From Septoria linicola (taxonomy: Eukaryota > Ascomycota > Dothideomycetes > Mycosphaerellales > Mycosphaerellaceae), in the NCBI GenBank assembly GCA_024114885.1, contig CP099421.1, positions 3,224,001 through 3,288,000 of the forward strand: 64,000 nucleotides of DNA, in the 5' to 3' direction. Positions within the stretch are counted from its first letter, which is position 1. Every line of letters starts with the position of its first letter. The notes under the pieces are model-generated. The model worked only from the letters and a program-made list of their open reading frames with translations, made no database searches and was not told where the DNA came from. Below are positions 34,824 through 47,940 of the stretch, in pieces. The position numbers and the translations under genes were made by a program.

Positions 34824-35265
34824 TATAACGCGGTAGGCGTCTCTATACCTAGTAGGTAGGCCTATAGTAGCTACTACTACCTAGGCGTATAAGAGCGATT
34901 TTCGAGCTTACTATAGAGGTTAGAGACTATTATCCTTTATACTACTACTACTAAGGTTAGAGAGGACTACTTAGGTTACTACTTAGCGATTATATAATAT
35001 AGTATTATTTAACTACTTGTTTCCCTTCCTACCTATCCTCTACTAGCGCTACTACTACGCGATCCTAATAGGCTTATAGCCTATATAGCCTACTATAGCT
35101 ACCGACGTATACCTCCGCGACGACGCGCTATAGGTACGCCGCTAATCTACCTACTATACCTACTACTAACTACTATATAGAGCTATCGCTCGACTTCGGC
35201 TCTACGACCTATATATAGACTTATATACTACTATCTCTAGGTTAGTTATAGGTTTATATACTATA
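34824..35265 (+). repeat. gypsy-B 5' LTR (442 bp)
   Basis: Pairs gap-free with 45651-46092. Begins TATAACG (probably TGTAACG) and ends TACTATA. Confidence 0.9.
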
Positions 35266-35267
35266 TA

Positions 35268-35285
35268 AGGAGCCGAAGGTAGAGC
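35268..35285 (+). other. gypsy-B candidate primer-binding site
   Basis: AGGAGCCGAAGGTAGAGC begins two bases after the LTR and shares GAGCCGAAGGTAG with the same position in gypsy-A, although the LTRs of the two elements are unrelated. Conservation at this spot supports a shared tRNA primer. Confidence 0.45.
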
Positions 35286-35850
35286 TACTACACGCCTTAT
35301 AAGGAACTAGAAGTCGCGCTATATCGCGCGTAATATATCTAAGGTAACGTAGCCTTAGCGTAAGGACTTATTATATAGGAAGATATAGTACTATAAGGAT
35401 TATAGGTAGAATAAAGAAACGCCTTAGGAACTACTATAGTACTAGCGCGTAAGGAAGGTAACGACCGACTCTATATAGCGTAGGCTATAAACATATACGG
35501 GTATATGTTTAATATTAAAAAACTAGCTAAGGAGGAGCGCCGAGTCTTAAATTACCTAAGGAAATTAGAATTATTAGTTAACTAGGAAGGAGCTACTATA
35601 GATTACCTACGAGGTAGCTATTTCCTAGGAGCTATAAAAGGTTTATCTTTAATATCCGTATTAGGACGAAGGATATTAAGAAAGTTAGAGAAATAGTTAG
35701 AGTTACTAGCTTAGTTAAAATTACCTAACGTACGCCTCTAGCGTAGATAGTCTAGCTCCTAGGAGCCTAATAAGGAATTAAGTACGCTAGAGCGCTATAT
35801 ATTAAGTCCTTAGATCTCTTTAACCTATAGTCCGAAGGAGTAACTTGTTT
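35286..35850 (+). other. gypsy-B leader
   Basis: About 560 bp without an assigned gene. It contains a 10-bp-arm inverted repeat at 35488-35511 that has kept its CA and TG. I did not find the 23-nt motif of gypsy-A here. Confidence 0.5.
35488..35511. repeat. Perfect 10-bp inverted repeat with CGGG loop
   Basis: TAAACATATA - CGGG - TATATGTTTA. CA and TG are both preserved in arms lying in almost CA/TG-free sequence. Possible leader RNA hairpin. Confidence 0.6.
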
Positions 35851-38800
35851 TTCGTATCTATAGAAGAGGTAGACGAATACGACTATTACTACCTTACCTA
35901 ACTTACTATAAGCTACTACTTCTAAAGTAACTAGCCTATTATATCTTCTCTTATAGAAGGCTAGATCTCTAATAATACTAAGGTAAATAGCTAGTCTATA
36001 GATAGCGTTCTAGTAGAAGGATATATCGATACTCGAGGATAGCTAGCTTAGTTAGGACCTGTTTAGTAACCTATAATAGGTACCTAGCTAGAGTTCGCTT
36101 CTCTCTTATAGTAAGTCCTCGAAGCGAACAAACTAAAGCCGCCTATACTAGGTACTAATTAAAACTACTACTTTACTAGAGAAAATACTACTAAGTTCCT
36201 AGAGCGGTTTAAGTTAATAAGTAAGTACTATAGTCTCTAGGAGCCTTTATACGAGGACACTATTAAGCGCCTTATTATTAACTACTATATTATACTATAT
36301 CTAGAGATTTAGCGTTTAGAGTATAAATTATAGAAGATATTCGAGACTACCTTCCTTAATTACTTTATTAAGAGTAATACCTACTACCTTATTCGGTCTA
36401 GAGAGTACCTAGAGTAGCTCTACTAAAAGAGGAAGATAGAAGGTAATAACTTAAAAGAGTTCCTTCGCTAGTTCCGTCTTACTTTAGACTCTATTAACCT
36501 AGAAGATATAAGTAAGCGTAAGAGATTAAGGCTCTTACTAAATAGAGTACTAGTAGCGATATCTAAGAAACTCTATACTAAGTATAGAATCTATCTATAT
36601 AAGCTAGAGACCTATAAACTATTCGAGAAGATCTTTAAGTTAGCCGAGGACCTTATTAAAAAAGAAGATAGTTTCTAGATAGAGTAGGCTCGTAACTATA
36701 GTTAACTTAAGTCCTTATAGAAGTCTATTATAGAAGGCCGACCTATAGAAGCTATAGAAGTTATAGTTAGACTAATATAGACTAATAACGACCTAGTCTA
36801 TAACTTTAATAAGTTAACTATTAATAATCTAATACTTCTAAAGTAGAAGAGTAGACATAGCTTAGCTCCTACGCCTATCTAACCTACTAGGTAATATATG
36901 TCGCCTACTATCTAAGATAATAGTAACTAGTAGTAATAGTAGGCTATAACGATCGAGGCGTACTTAGAGTATGTTTCGCTATAGGTCGTAGAGTATATAA
37001 AAGGTCGCTACTATATCTACTATAGATTAGGCTATATAGCTAACTTCTACTTATTAATCGAGTATATAATTACGTAAGGATAGTTGACTCGTAACGGTAA
37101 TAAGAGGTTAATAGTTATAGGTATAAACGGTAAGGTTATTATAATCTAGTATCTAAAATAGGACAGGATAACGCCTCGGATCTTCTATATTAACTAGGCG
37201 TTACGTCTTTATAGGATAGGAGGCTAGGCTATAGAGTACCTAGACTACCTAGTAAGCGATAAGTAGCGTTAATAGTAGACTAGCTGCGATATAACGTAAG
37301 TAGTTCTAGGTTCTATTAAGAAAAGCTCCGATTAGACGCCTCGTAGTACCTTAGATTACTAGAATACGCCTACTATACTATTAAAGCCGTCCGGCCCTAG
37401 AGGCTCGACTACCTAGGTAGGCGCGCTAAAGGTCGTATAGGTTAACTACGCGCGATCTACGTAGATTATTAGTGTTCCTAGGCCTAAAGTATACTTTATA
37501 GAGTAGGACCTTAATAGAAGATATACTAGGGTTAAGGATTTAGAAGATAAGGACGCGCTTATCTATATTAACGTAGTACGGATTAGTAAGAGTAAGGCTA
37601 AGAAGGCCGAGAAGCGAGCGCTAGTACCTATAATTTAGAAGTCTTAAGAGAAGGTACTTAAAGGAAGAATTTAGGCTTAGCGTAATACTATATATACTCG
37701 TAGGCCGACTAGGTATAGCCTTTATAAGGAAAGGCTTAAAGATATATACGACGACTTAGTCGATAGGGTAAACGAAGAGGATTAGTAGCGGTAAGATACT
37801 ACTAGGTCTTAGACGTTAGAAGATAGCGCTATCGACTATATTAACGAGGATATAGAAGACGAGGAACCTACTCTAGTTACGCCTCCTATTCGTAAGGTAA
37901 AGAAAGCCTCTAAGAAGTAGAGGCTAGATAACTAGGTAAGGTCTAAGGTACGTATAGAGGATAATATAGCTCTAAGAGCTTAGAAGCTAGAGATAAAGCT
38001 ACTACGTCGTCTACTATAGACCCTATTTCCTATTACGCTTACTAAGTATATTATACTCGGAGGTATTAAACTATCGCTTAAAGGACTATAGGCTTCTATT
38101 CGTATAGATAACGACGAGTTATAGGAAGCTCTTACTCGCTAAACTATAGATGTCTATATAGCTAGTATAGAACTTAGCTAATACTTTAATAATAGGCTAC
38201 CTACTAAGATATAGAGATAGAGGTTACCGCTATACTAAGTATGTTCTCTTCTTAGAGAATTAGTGCCTAAAGGCTAGTATAAACCTTACGCGAGATATAA
38301 TATAGTCGCTATTAATAGAGGTATTATAGTATATACTAGTAAGGCTAATCCGTAGGAGGAGCTATACGAGTAATTAGTAGTAGTCGACCTATCTAGCGTT
38401 ACTCGAGACGTCCTCGTAGCGCCTCTAATCTAGATAGATATTTAGTTAAATAGTAAGCTTAGTACTAAGGACAGCTTAATCGATAAAGGTACTAAATCTA
38501 TAGTAATAGACTAAGTAGTAGCTAGAAGGTATAGATTAGCTATTTAGATAGACATTCTAGAGATTAACCTATCTACTATAAGAGGTCTAGCTCGGATAGT
38601 AGGTATCTATAGGAAGGTAAACGTTAACGTTTTCGGCGTTAAGTATATAATACCGGTCTTTATCTTAGTACCTTCTAAGGACGCTAAACTAGTACTAGTC
38701 CTCTTAGGTAGAGCGTAGGCGATAAAGGTCTGCCTATAGTCTAAGAACTACGACGATAGTACTTAGGAGGGCACTATCTATTATAGAAATAGCGAGTCGG

Positions 38801-38900
38801 TTACCTTTATAGGTATAGTCGAGACCTAGAGGTACTAGACTATCGATAAGTTTCTTAGTAAAGATAGCGCTTTAAAATAGTAGGTAGACTTAGGCTAGCT
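35850..38900 (+). pseudogene. gypsy-B gag-protease relic
   Basis: Frame 1 from about 35850 (start codon not preserved). Gag core: YYFTRENTTKFLERFK (about 36169), the same P/Y-F-x-x-EN-T-E/K-F pattern as gypsy-A, followed by helices such as GNNLKEFLRQFRLTLDSI. The protease has DSLIDKGTKSIVI at 38470, again with Lys in the DxG triad. The frame runs on to about 38900, where pol takes over one base back; the exact switch point is not visible. Stops are TAG/TAA at Gln/Trp. Confidence 0.8.
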
Positions 38901-41900
38901 ACTACGATATCTGCCTACTATATAGCTCTAGTAGAGGTAGGAAGACTAGGCCTAATAGAACGCTTTGATTCTATCTAGCCTCTAGGGCCGGACTAAGATC
39001 TCGATACCTAGAGCGACGATTAGTTATCTACTACGATCGAGGACGAAGGCGATAATCTTTTAGATAATATAATCCTTATAGTAGTAGAGTATAATAGATA
39101 GGCCGGCTATATTAGGATATATTATACTTCTATATACTACTATCTATAGAATCCTTACCTAAAGGTTCGAGCCTTTACTATATATAAGCGTAAGGTAAAC
39201 AAGGTTAAGCCTATAGACCTAAGCGTAAATTAGATAGATAGTAGTAGCGCTAGTAGTAACTATCGATAGAAGTAGAAGTAGCTAGCGTAGGAAAGTAAAC
39301 TACTACTAGGTATAGGCTCGTTCGATAGTAAGTATCTTATTAAGAAGTTCTCTAACCTACTAAAGGCGAGTAGGTTAACTCTAGAAGTAATAGCGGGTAT
39401 TACTACTAGCGTAGAACTATAACCTAGAGAGCGCTAGATACTAGAGGAGATACTCTTTAACTAAGAAGCGGTACTAGCGACTAGGTTCGCTTATCTCGAG
39501 CGAGTCTGTCCTAAGATAGCTCCTTCTTATATAATCTGTATAGTAGAGTATATACTATAGTAATACCTAGGATTCTACTTAAACCTATCTCTTCGTACTA
39601 TAGTAGAGTAGATACTATAGAAGCGTCTAGATATAGGAACTCTAGAGTTTAGCTATAGAGCCTATTATAATCTATACTTTCTAGTCGCTAAGAAGGATAT
39701 AGGTTCGTATCGTCTAATTAACGATATATAGTTAATTAACAAGGTTACGATTAGAGATACGTACCTACCTCCTAATATAGACTTATTTTCTAAGTATTTT
39801 ACTAGTTACTAGGTAGCTAGTATACTTAATATCTTCTCTAGTTATAACTAAGTTCTATTAGACTCGAGGAGTAGGGACCTTACTAGATTCGACTACGCCT
39901 TTAGATTACTTTAGATAATAACTATTCTATAAGGGGCGACTAATTCTATTACCTAGTTTGTTTATATAGTTAACTATATACTATTTAATTACCTATCCTA
40001 TAGAGTACTACTATTTCTTAATAATTTTAGAGTCAAGGGTCTAAAGACTACTTACGATAATAAGGAGTTAGAACCGGGCCTTCGTAGGTATATTATAGAG
40101 TATATCGTTAACCTTAATATAGTAATTATAGATATTAAGCGCGCGAGTATAACTATTATAGTCAAGAAGTTACAAATTCTAATACTAAGGATCAAGGTAG
40201 TAGGATATATTACCGATACTATAGAGCGCTATCTAGATACTATCCGAGTAGCTAATCTAGTTAACTAGCCGACGCTAGCTAATTAGAAGGAAGTATAGGT
40301 TTTCGTTAGTATAGTTATCTACTTCCGTATTTAGATCCTAGGTTTTACTACTATAACGATCCTACTATATAGGCTTATAAAGAAGGACGAGGAATTCGTC
40401 TAGACGCCTATTTATAAGGAGGTAAAGTAGACCTACGTCCGTTATCTAATCTAGGCCTCTACCTTAGTAGCTATTAATTACGATAAGGCAGCTAGTAAGA
40501 TTATCGTAGCCGTAGATACTAGTAAGATCGGATAGAGAGCGATCCTTATATAGATAGTTAATAGACAAAGATACCTAGCTAGATACGAGAGCGGTATATA
40601 GAATACCGCCTAGAGAGAGTATAGCGCTAATAAGAAGGAATATCTTAGAGTTAAGAAGGTACTTACTAAGTTAAAGCCTTAGCTATTTAGGGTATACTTT
40701 ATTCTTAAAGTAGATACTAATACGCTCGTTTACTAGCTTAATAAAGGAGCTACGGATTTGCCTAATACTATAGTTACGCGATAGATCGTATAGATCCGAC
40801 TCTTTACGTTTAAAGTTAGGCACGTTCTAGGTAGGAAGTATATTAGTCCTAATACGCTATCTAGAAGGCTAGCCGGTACTAAGGATAACGTTATAGAGGA
40901 CGAGGATAAAGAAGCCTTTATAGATAAGGCCTTCTTCTAGGTATATACGTCTAGGATTTCTGTCTAGCCTCGAGAGCCTAATAGAGATAATATCGATTCT
41001 ATCTTCTAGAAGGATATTAATAGCGACCTAGGCGTATAGAAGTACTAGGCTAAGGCCGTCGCCTTTATCCTACTTCGTAGAAGACGCTCGGATTATATAT
41101 CTAAGTCGGAATACTACTACTTTAGTAAGATAGCTAGGAAGTTCTTAGTTATCGATAAGAAGCTATACTAGTAGCTATATAGATAGGCCTCTCGGTAGAG
41201 AGTTATTAAAGACGATATAATATAGAAGCTAATCGTTAAAGAGATCTATAAGTCTAGTAGTTATAGGAACGCCGATTCTATATACTATATCCTTAGGTCG
41301 AAGTACTAGTAGGACGGTATATATATGTAATACGCTATATATTTCTACTAGTACGAGGACTATAATCTAAGAAATAGTATACCTCGACCGGGCTCTATAG
41401 TAGAGGTATAAGTCTAAACTATAGAAGAGCGCTAGTATATAGATAGCGTCTATATCGATAAGCGCGAGTCCTTAATTATTACTAGGGAAGAAGTATTATG
41501 ATAGCTAGAGGCTAAGATCTACTATTATACTACGCGAGGAGATAGTACTACTAAGAAGATATCTACGAAGTAGATTACTAACTTTCTTTAGAAGAATATA
41601 TACTACTAATAAGGCGCTCTATTTAAGATTATACTAGATAATACTAATATTAATAATAGTATAGAAGTTTCTACGCTTCTTACTATATATAGCGTAAAGA
41701 GGCCGAGGATTTCTATCTACCGACTATAGAGCGCCGCTATTATAGAGGTAGGATATAAGACTATCCTATCTACTCTATCTAAGTTATCTAAGAGTAGTTT
41801 ATAGGCTTAGGTACTATACCTTCTAGCTATACTATAGGCGGAGCGTACTACTTATAATAGTAGTACTAGCGAGACCTCTACTAAGTTAATAATTAGTAGA

Positions 41901-42416
41901 GAGGTAGTACTACCTATCGAGTTAGAATACTATACCTTTAGAGTTAAGGATTAGGGATCGGTTCGTATATATAAGAAGCTAATTACTCTTTAAGCTAAAG
42001 TACTTAAGGCTATATAAGATATAGAGACTAATATCTCGAAGCGATAGACGCGTATCTAAGAAGAAGCTAAGGACTACTACGATAATTCTAGGCTTATAGA
42101 TTACGCTAAGTTTACTAAAGGATAGTTAGTTATAATCTACTAAGACGATCTTAAGATATCGCGATCGGACAAGCTTACCTTCTAGTAGCGAGAGCCGTAT
42201 AGAGTCTTAGAGTATAAGAAAGGTACTACTTCCTATATCTTAGAAGACCTTAATAGTATAGTATTACCTACGTCGTATAATAAGGAATCTTTAAAAGGTA
42301 TACCTAGATATCGAGCCTTAGCTACGCTAGGTAGTAGCGAGAACGATAATATAGACGATTAACTAGCTACGATCTAGATACTACTTAACCGTTCTAAGAA
42401 AGAGAAGGAAGGATAA
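38900..42416 (+). pseudogene. gypsy-B pol relic (RT, RNase H, integrase)
   Basis: Frame 0. N-terminal part ERFDSIQPLGPDQDL and GSFDSKYLIKKFSN (the latter shared with gypsy-A as RPYDSKYLTKRF). RT: DIGSYRLINDI-LINKVTIRD, LQGATNSITQFV, catalytic box FLNN at 40014-40025 followed by VKGLKTTYDNKE. RNase H near VAVDTSKIG (about 40510). Integrase keeps its triad: YIDSVYI, ILDNTNIN and AIIEVGYKTI, unlike gypsy-A. The last recognisable stop is TAA 42414, but the frame continues to be broken only by TAG/TAA into the third ORF, so a fused product cannot be excluded. Confidence 0.9.
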
Positions 42417-42824
42417 GAGAGAGAAGGGTTATATATAACCCTCTTACTACTTCTAGTCGTTATAGATATATAGTTTCCTTTATTAATTTCCTTTATTTTA
42501 CTTATAATACGCGCCTTCCTCGTAGATTACTTTACTTTACTTTTTACTTTACTTTACGAAGTATTTACTAGTTTACTTTACTAGTTTACTTTATATTTAC
42601 CTACCCTATATTACTTACTATTATTACCTATTTACTCTAGTCGCGATTTACTTTCTATTAACCCTACTACTCTCTAGAACCTTTATTTACTCTATAGGAC
42701 TAGATACTTAAGTAACTAGCTACCTCTCTACCTTCTTCTTAATCTTAACTTCCTACTACTACTCGCCGATAGTTATTAGTACTACTAATAACCTCCTCCT
42801 ACTTCTACTACCTCGAGTCGATTT
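42417..42824 (+). other. gypsy-B spacer, T/C-rich with TTTAC repeats
   Basis: Low-complexity stretch (42525-42600) of repeated TTTACTTTAC / CTAGTTTACTTTA strings. In the pol frame it reads as a very hydrophobic run (LLLLLVVIDI, LLISFILLII), which would look like membrane spans if translated, but this may only reflect composition. Confidence 0.5.
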
Positions 42825-45596
42825 ACTAGGCGTAAACGCGCTAGTACCTATACTATATCGGTACTAGGTAACGTTAACCTAAGTAGCCTAAACGGCCTCT
42901 CTATTTAGGCGAGAAACATTATCTAGAATACTATACGAACTAAGGACGTTATTACTAGTATAGCTATAATCGAAGATAACGTAGAGAGGTATATAGTAGC
43001 GATAGAGATTATTAATTACTACGACCGGGCCTTCTCTAGGCTATATAATATAGCGCGCCTACTCTAGGAGAGAATTAAGAAGATTAATAAGAAGTCCTCG
43101 GACAAGGAGTTAAAGTAGTTAAACCCGAGTTTTAAGAACGCTATATAGTAGAGAGTAAAGGATTAATAAGTAATTAACTACGCCTTCGCTCGTATCGAGA
43201 CGGAGTAGAGTATAAGATATAGAAATAGTAAAACTATTCGCCTCTATCTCGAGAATCACCTAAAGATAGTAAAGAACTTCTTAGCCTATATAGGTAGCGC
43301 TACTATAAATAAGCTTAACGTAGATACTACTATATACCTACTCGCTAAGGCTATCCTTTAGCGCCTTCTTAACCTAGCTAATAATCGCTCGAAGGAATAC
43401 TACCTTATCGACTTAGACTTCGTTAAGCTAAAGAGTATAGAAGGACGCGAGAAGGTTTAGTAGGTTAATACCTTAAGTAATAAGGTAAAGTAGTTAATAA
43501 AGAAGCGTAATCTATAGTTTAAGGATAGGATTATCTAGCTCGTCGAGATACCTCTACTAGCTATAGATAGGCTCTTAGGTAGAGAGAGAGCTCCTTCTTT
43601 AGTAGTAGTATTACCTCGAGTTACGAGAGTAGCTACTAAGATCTAAGAAGATACTAAGAAAGCTACTACTACTCTCGTAGGTCTATCCGGCTCTAGAGGC
43701 CTAACTAGAAATTAGCGCTACTTAACTATAGGAAGTAGCGCGTCTACTCCTATACCTATTAGAAGCTACCGAACCTCTAGCGTTAACTCGCGCCTAAGTA
43801 AGGTTAGCGACTTAGGCCTATCTTCTCTACTCGGTAGTAGCTCTTACCTCTATAACCGCTACGATATTAGATAAAACCGCCCGCTCTACGCCGCCGTTAA
43901 TACTTAGAGCTTAAAGGTATAGGTCTTCGAAGCGCCTATTACTATAAAGATTAAAGAGTATAGTTTAAAGGACGTTAACCTAAACAAGTATAGTCTCTAC
44001 TTCTAGTATCTACGAAATACTACTAGAGAGGCGTTCGGCTTTAAGAATAGTAAGGTCGACTAACCGACGCTATTTCGGAGATTTAGACTCTACGTACGTA
44101 TCTAGGATTTAGTTAAACTCTAAGTAGAGTACCTAAATTAGTTTTTAGCGTAACGCCGAGCGGCCTATCCTAGCGATACTCTAAGTATCTTACGTTACTT
44201 AGCTACTAAAGGAACAAAATTTAATAACCTACCTAGATACTTTACCTATACTAATCTAGTTACCTATATTATAGATAAGAGTAAGCTACTAAAGATAGTA
44301 CTAGAGGTATACTTTAGAGAAGATATAGTTACGTACGACTTATTTAGTTAGCTAGAGCTAGTTAAGGACCTAATTAGTAAGGAGTTTACTATATACGACT
44401 AGTACCTACGTAAGATTAGTAGTAATCGTAATATAGGCTAGTATAGGAATATATTCTATAGCGGCATTTAGTAGTTAATTCGCTAGGACCCTATATACTA
44501 GATAATATATATCTACTACCGACTAGATTACGCTACGAACCTAGTTTCCTACCTATACTATACTAAGTATATCTACCTACTAACGAAGGGTAGGTCCGAT
44601 TAGTCTTATAAGGGTTTCTAGTATATCGACCTTAGTATTATAGATATAGCTAGAGGCTATAGTATATTATAAGTTTAGAGCACGGTTTCCTTTATAAATA
44701 AGACCTATACTAATTATACTAAATTCGTTAAAGGTCTATACTACTAACGAGTCTTTATAGTATAGGTAGAGAGACTAGAAGATAGAGGATTACTTAGTAA
44801 GAGCTTCGTAGAGGATATTAAGAAGTAGTACGTATAGAAGGAAGATATTAACCTACTAAGTCCTATCTAGGAATATACTAGGGGATAGTCTATAGTACTA
44901 GTAAAATAGAGAGAGGCTAGGGTATCGTTCTCTATACTACTATATAGCTTTAAGGAAAACAAGGTTAATAAGTAGATAACTATCCTACTTTAGTTTTATA
45001 AGGTAGACCTAGATACTAACTACCTCGAGATTAGAGAAGCTTCTAGTACGTACTCTTAGCTACGAGACGCTTACTACGACCTTATACCTAGGTATACTTC
45101 GCTATCTAGCTACTCTAACTACTATAGAGTAATCCCCTACCGCTTTCTTACTTCGGATAAGTTAATACTAGCTATATATATTAGTTAGGCCCTCGTAGGT
45201 ATACGATACTAGGACGATCCTATAGTAGTCTTCGATACTATAGGCTAGATTACCTACTATACCGACGTATTCTATACCTGTTTAGAGGCCTACTATAAGA
45301 CTACGCTAGGTAACTATTACGTCCTTATAGCCTATATTAAAGACCTAGAGACTATAATGTTCCTAGAGACTAGCTTCTACGCTAATAATAAGGATTTTAT
45401 AAAGCGACTAGTAGCCGACTTCTCTACTACTACTAATATAGGAGAGCTCTTCGAGTAGGCCGATAATAACTAGGTAGCTAGGCGTAGATTCTATCTAGCT
45501 CTTAGGGGCCTAATAGAGTAGCGCGAGGACTAGTAAGGTATAGGGATATAGAGGTATAGAGAGGAGTTTAGAAGGGACGATAACTTGTTTCTATAA
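42825..45596 (+). pseudogene. gypsy-B third ORF, unrecognised, about 920 codons
   Basis: Plus-strand frame 0 downstream of integrase, open except for TAG/TAA. Starts TRRKRASTYTISVLGNVN; then a charged helical region (LLQERIKKINKKSSDKELK, YLENHLKIVKNFLAYIG), a Ser/Arg/Thr-rich linker (about 43600-43880), and a large C-terminal region with RSDQSYKGFQYIDLSI (about 44600) and SNYYRVIPYRFLTSDKL (about 45120). The two latter motifs align with the gypsy-A third ORF. Ends at TAA 45594, just before the polypurine tract. No known family recognised. Its conserved place and shared motifs in two different elements argue it is a real retrotransposon protein. Confidence 0.75.
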
Positions 45597-45639
45597 TACT
45601 CTATACTATTGTTTTTAATATCTCTAGCGAGACTTCTAT

Positions 45640-45650
45640 AGAGGGAAGGA
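45640..45650 (+). other. gypsy-B polypurine tract
   Basis: AGAGGGAAGGA directly abuts the 3' LTR. Confidence 0.8.
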
Positions 45651-46092
45651 TATAACGTAGTAGGCGTCTCTATACCTAGTAGGTAGGCCTATAGCGGCTA
45701 CTACCGCCTAGGCGTATAAGAGCAATTTTCGAGCTTACTATAGAGGTTAGAGACTATTATCCTTTATACTACTACTACTAAGGTTAGAGAGGACTACTTA
45801 GGTTACTACTTAGCGATTATATAATATAGTATTATTTAACTACTTGTTCCTCTTCCTACCTATCCTCTACCGGCGCTACTACTACGCGATCCTAATAGGC
45901 TTATAGCCTATACGGCCTACTATAGCTACCGACGTATACCTCTACGACGACGCGCTATAGGCACGCCGCTAATCTGCCTACTATACCTACTACTAACTAC
46001 TATATAGGGCTATCGCTCGACTCCGGCTCTACGATCTACATATAGACTTATATACTACTACCTCTAGGTTAGTTATAGGTTTACGTACTATA
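45651..46092 (+). repeat. gypsy-B 3' LTR (442 bp)
   Basis: Matches 34824-35265 with scattered C/T and G/A differences. Followed by target copy CTAT. Confidence 0.92.
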
Positions 46093-46299
46093 CTATCTAT
46101 TCTACTTATTACTATTATCCCTCTCTCTATCTTTACTACTCTATTATATACTTCCTTTTATAGTCGATACTAACTAGAATAATTCTTCTTCGTAGTTATA
46201 CTTAAAACCTATATTATATCTATTTTTTATTCGCCTAACTTATCTAAGTATAGAGTAGGTATTTGTACTATATCTATTACTATCTTCTATAGGTAGGCT

Positions 46300-46930
46300 A
46301 AGACCTAGCCTAACCTATATACTAACCTATTTTAGCCTATCTATTCCGACGTCTAAGAGAACCTTATATCTTCTAGAGCGAAATAGTCTAAGAGGTAAGA
46401 GAGTTTATTTATAGCCTTAAAGTAATCTTTCTTAATAGTCTATAAGAGTTTATTATAGAGGACTCGAAGGTCCTATATAGTATTATATAGCTCGTAGGCG
46501 AGGTATAAGAGACCTAGTATAACGAATACTCTAAGATAATACCTCTAGACTATACTTAGACTAAGTTTAAGCGCTTTATCTATAACGTTATTAGAGATTA
46601 GGCAAATTATACGATCCTCGTAATAGTTAAGTATAAGAAGGCCTAATAAGATAAGAGCTAAGGAGTACGCTAGTTCGCTATAGAGCTAGGCTACTTAGAG
46701 TCTTAACTAGGTAACTATAGCGAAGTATAGCTAGTACGCTAGCTTCTTATAAAGTTAAAGCTAGTACTTTAATAAGAGATTATTAAGAATTATACTATAC
46801 CTAATAAGTATACTAATTTAGTTACGTTAGTAAGGCGCCTAGAGTAAGCTAATAGAGTAATTCCTATATAGTATAACTAGGAAAGAAGCTAGAGTAATAG
46901 AGACTAGCTACTATGCCCTAAAGCTCTTTC
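46300..46930 (+). pseudogene. Ty3/gypsy gag relic (capsid region)
   Basis: Capsid part of a gag protein, different from those of gypsy-A and -B. Reading TAG/TAA as Gln/Trp gives REPYIF, FIYSLKVIFLNS, EDSKVLYSII-LVGEV, TKFKRFIYNVIRDQANY, AIELGYLES, QLVRQLLIKL and NLVTLVRRLEQANR, matching the fungal chromovirus gag layout. No pol follows: the frame runs into the minisatellite at 46985. It may be from the same broad group as the chromovirus pol at 1-3063, but nothing joins them. The N-terminus is unclear. Confidence 0.7.
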
Positions 46931-46984
46931 TCGAGATATAATAGTTAGCCCTAAACTCTAACTAAAGTACTTCCTAATCGAGTA

Positions 46985-47940
46985 TTCTACTCTACCTTCT
47001 CTATTCTACTTCTCCTCTACGCGCCCTTTCCTACCTTACTCTCTACGTTCTACTCTACTCTAAACTATTATACCTCTCTTCTACGTACCCTTTCCTATCT
47101 TACCTTTCGCGTTCTACTCTACTCTAAATTATTCTACCTTTCCTCTACGTGCTCTTTCCTACCTTACTCTTTACGTTCTACTCTACTCTAAATATTCTAC
47201 CTCTCCTCTATACGCTCTTTTCTACCTTACCCTCTACGTTCTACTCTACTCTAAACTATTATACCTCTCCTCTACGCGCTCTTTTCTACCTTACTCTTTA
47301 TATTCTACTCTACTCTAAATTATTCTACTTCTTCTCTACGCGCTCTTTCTTATCTTACCTTTCGTGTTCTACTCTATCCTAAATTATTCTATCTCTCCTC
47401 TACGCGCTCTTTCCTACCTTACTCTTTACGTTCTACTCTACTTTAAATTATTCTACCTCTTCTCTATATACTCTTTCCTACCTTACTCTTTACGTTCTAC
47501 TCTACTCTAAATATTCTACCTCTCCTCTACGCGTTCTTTCCTACCTTACCTTCTACGTTCTACTCTACTCTAAACTATTATACCTCTCCTCTACGCGCTC
47601 TTTCCTATCTTACCCTCTACGTTCTACTCTACTCTAAACTATTCTACCTCTTCTCTACGCGCTCTTTCCTACCTTACTCTTCGCGTTCTACTCTACTCTA
47701 AATTATTCTACCTCTCCTCTACGCGCTCTTTCCTACCTTGCCCTCTACGTTCTACTCTACTCTAAACTATTATATCTCTCCTCTACCTACTCTTTCCTAC
47801 TTTATACTACGCGTTCTACTCTACCTTCTCTATTCTATCTCTCTTCTACGTACTCTTTCCTATTTTATACTACGCGTTCTACTCTACTCTTAACTATTCT
47901 ACCTCTCCTCGATCGCTCTTAACGCTTTCGACTATATTCT
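46985..47940 (+). repeat. Minisatellite, about 15 units of 63-64 bp
   Basis: Each unit begins TTCTACTCTACTCTAAA. Unit starts: 46985, 47048, 47112, 47176, 47239, 47303, 47367, 47431, 47495, 47558, 47622, 47686, 47750, 47814, 47877. Steps are 63 or 64 bp. The plus strand is nearly all T, C and A with about 3 G per unit, giving very strong C-over-G skew. Frames within it are shadows of the repeat. Units vary mainly at C/T positions. Confidence 0.93.

Larger units (their letters stand above)
34824..46092 (+). mobile_element. Ty3/gypsy retrotransposon gypsy-B, 11,269 bp, with an extra ORF
   Basis: LTR element with 442-bp LTRs (34824-35265, 45651-46092) and 4-bp target duplication CTAT (34820-34823, 46093-46096). 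Same plan as gypsy-A: leader, gag-protease, pol one base back, then a long third ORF before the polypurine tract. RT and integrase are clearly related to gypsy-A, but LTRs and most of the sequence differ, so it is a different family of the same group. Nearly no CA/TG remains. It lies at the end of the hAT transposase relic. Confidence 0.93.

Noticed and set aside
22297..45596. Calling the third ORFs env genes
   Set aside because: No signal peptide, fusion peptide or clear membrane anchor is visible; the hydrophobic run at 42430-42560 in gypsy-B lies in low-complexity sequence outside the conserved part.
47149..47382. 77-codon frame in the minisatellite
   Set aside because: Encoded by the repeat itself (Phe/Tyr/Leu/Ser cycles with the 64-bp period); no sign of selection as protein.
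46985..47940. CRISPR-like array
   Set aside because: Units are continuous 63-64-bp tandem repeats without unique spacers, in fungal-type DNA.
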